14,833 nt of DNA from Clostridia bacterium (GTDB taxonomy: Bacteria > Bacillota_A > Clostridia > Oscillospirales > Acutalibacteraceae), in assembly GCA_017423885.1 (NCBI GenBank), contig JAFPCJ010000158.1, positions 1 through 14,833 on the forward strand. The letters are read 5' to 3'. Positions 13,580 through 14,833 of the stretch are shown piece after piece (the stretch's first letter is position 1; every line of letters starts with the position of its first letter). The notes under the pieces were generated by a model. That model was not told the origin of the DNA and made no database searches. It saw only the letters and a program-made list of their open reading frames with translations. Made by a program: the position numbers and the translations under genes.

Positions 13580-14833
13580 ATGATTCGTGCACATGTACTT
13601 ATCTGCGGCGGTACGGGTTGTACCTCTTCGGGAAGTCTCGCTATTCAGGATGCATTTACCAAGAGCATCGAAGAAAACGGACTTGCCGAGGAGATCAAGA
13701 TCGTTCAGACCGGTTGCTTCGGTCTTTGCGCTCTCGGCCCTGTTGTTATCGTTTATCCCGACGGCACATTCTACAGCCGTGTAACACCCGAGGATGTTTC
13801 GGAGATCGTTTCCGAGCATCTTCTTAAAGGACGTATTGTTGAGCGTTTGGTTTACAGCGATACCGGATCTGATTCCGAAGCAGTAGATATTGCAAACCTT
13901 TCCCTTAACGATACCGCTTTCTACAAGACCCAGAACCGCGTAGTTCTCCGTAACTGCGGTGTTATAAACCCCGAGGACATCGACGAGTATATCGCGATGG
14001 ACGGTTATGCCGCTCTCGGTAAGGTTCTTACCGAGATGACTCCCGAGGATGTAATCAAGGTCGTTACCGATTCAGGTCTTCGCGGCAGAGGCGGCGGCGG
14101 ATTCCCCACCGGCTTCAAGTGGTCTCTTTGCGCCCCCAACAAGGCAGATCAGAAGTATGTTGTATGTAATGCTGACGAGGGCGACCCCGGCGCATTCATG
14201 GACCGTTCTGTTCTCGAAGGCGACCCGCACTGCCTTGTTGAAGCTATGGCTATCGCAGGCTATGCTATCGGCGCTTCCAAGGGTTATATTTATGTTCGTG
14301 CAGAGTACCCGATCGCTGTTAAGCGTTTGCAGATCGCTATTGATCAGGCTCGCGAGTACGGTCTGCTCGGTAAGGATATCTTCGGCTCCGGCTTTGACTT
14401 TGACCTCTTCATCCGTTTGGGCGCAGGCGCGTTCGTTTGCGGTGAGGAGACCGCTCTTATGACCTCTATCGAGGGTAACCGCGGTGAGCCGCGTCCGCGT
14501 CCGCCTTATCCGGCAGTTAAGGGACTTTACAACCGTCCTACCGTTGAAAACAACGTTGAGACCTTTGCTAATATTCCTCAGATCATTCTTAACGGTGCTG
14601 AGTGGTTCAACTCCATGGGTACAGAGAGATCCAAGGGTACCAAGGTATTCGCTCTCGGTGGTAAGATCCAGCACACAGGTCTCGTTGAGATCCCTATGGG
14701 TGTAACTCTTGATACCATCATTAACGAAATCGGTGGCGGTATCCCCGGTGGCAAGAAGTTTAAGGCAGCACAGACCGGTGGACCCTCCGGCGGTTGTATT
14801 CCTGCAAGCCTTATCCAGACTCCTGTTGACTAT
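13580..14833 (+). CDS. hydB: NADH- and FMN-binding subunit of the bifurcating hydrogenase (HydB/NuoF type), 3' partial
   Basis: The first 418 residues of a NuoF-like subunit, open at the window end. Residues 1-85 are a thioredoxin-like [2Fe-2S] domain fused to the front, with Cys9, 14, 46 and 50, as in HydB/HndC. The NuoF core follows: LRGRGGGGFPTGFKW (167-181) for NADH/FMN, CNADEGDPGAFMDR (196-209), GAGAFVCGEETALMTSIEG (281-299) and PRPRPPYPAVKGLYNRPTVEN (about 304-324). The cut comes before the C-terminal [4Fe-4S] cysteines and any ferredoxin tail. In HydABC it takes electrons from NADH and is proposed to be the bifurcation site. TGGAGG (13564-13569) supports the ATG. The catalytic hydA is expected next. 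Confidence 0.96.
   Translation, partial: MIRAHVLICGGTGCTSSGSLAIQDAFTKSIEENGLAEEIKIVQTGCFGLCALGPVVIVYPDGTFYSRVTPEDVSEIVSEHLLKGRIVERLVYSDTGSDSEAVDIANLSLNDTAFYKTQNRVVLRNCGVINPEDIDEYIAMDGYAALGKVLTEMTPEDVIKVVTDSGLRGRGGGGFPTGFKWSLCAPNKADQKYVVCNADEGDPGAFMDRSVLEGDPHCLVEAMAIAGYAIGASKGYIYVRAEYPIAVKRLQIAIDQAREYGLLGKDIFGSGFDFDLFIRLGAGAFVCGEETALMTSIEGNRGEPRPRPPYPAVKGLYNRPTVENNVETFANIPQIILNGAEWFNSMGTERSKGTKVFALGGKIQHTGLVEIPMGVTLDTIINEIGGGIPGGKKFKAAQTGGPSGGCIPASLIQTPVDY

Noticed and set aside
14072..14674. 200-codon minus-strand frame opposite hydB
   Set aside because: Antisense to conserved NuoF motifs; long only because of the strong codon bias of hydB.
1..14833. tRNA, rRNA, prophage or toxin-antitoxin genes
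   Set aside because: I found no cloverleaf, rRNA, integrase, phage structural or toxin-like sequence in the window.

Overview
The window looks like chromosomal DNA of an anaerobic, fermentative Clostridia-type Firmicute, most likely a gut Ruminococcaceae/Oscillospirales relative. The pointers are strong AGGAGG-type ribosome binding sites, sigma-A-like promoters, a Prp gene directly after rplU, a NuoE/NuoF-type hydrogenase operon, amino-sugar and alpha-galactoside genes, and a short inverted-repeat element. This placement is inference from gene content, not a database match.

Left part (1-3494). On the minus strand, rplU (L21) is followed 6 nt later by the Prp protease gene that processes L27. 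The Prp reading frame carries an in-frame TAA at codon 5 and runs off the window edge. A back-to-back promoter region (528-596) drives rplU leftwards, through a structured L21-type leader, and a three-gene unit rightwards: a short-chain dehydrogenase, a DUF554 membrane protein and a CapA/PgsA-like metallophosphatase.

Middle part (3491-8637). An AraC-type regulator is divergent from a GH4 alpha-galactosidase (melA-like) and probably controls it. A 379-nt gap then carries a MITE-like element (about 5785-6021) made of nested palindromes. A SanA/DUF218 membrane-anchored protein follows, then a bidirectional terminator, then a minus-strand pair nahK-nagB (N-acetylhexosamine 1-kinase and glucosamine-6-phosphate deaminase) for amino-sugar use.

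Right part (8948-14833 and beyond). A nine-gene plus-strand operon runs off the window. It opens with the NuoE-like subunit hydC and reaches the NADH/FMN subunit hydB; the catalytic HydA is expected just outside. Between the two lies a signalling-like block: two DRTGG-domain proteins, an RsbT-like GHKL ATPase, a hydrogenase-like iron-sulfur protein of sensory type, a PHP phosphoesterase, a second stand-alone GHKL ATPase and a thioredoxin-like [2Fe-2S] protein. The hydrogenase-like protein keeps all four cluster-ligand cysteines but has alanine where catalytic enzymes have the proton-relay cysteine. Short gaps and four-base start/stop overlaps bind these genes together. The best hypothesis is that this block senses H2 or redox state and adjusts, matures or signals from the electron-bifurcating hydrogenase; its biochemical output is not known to me.
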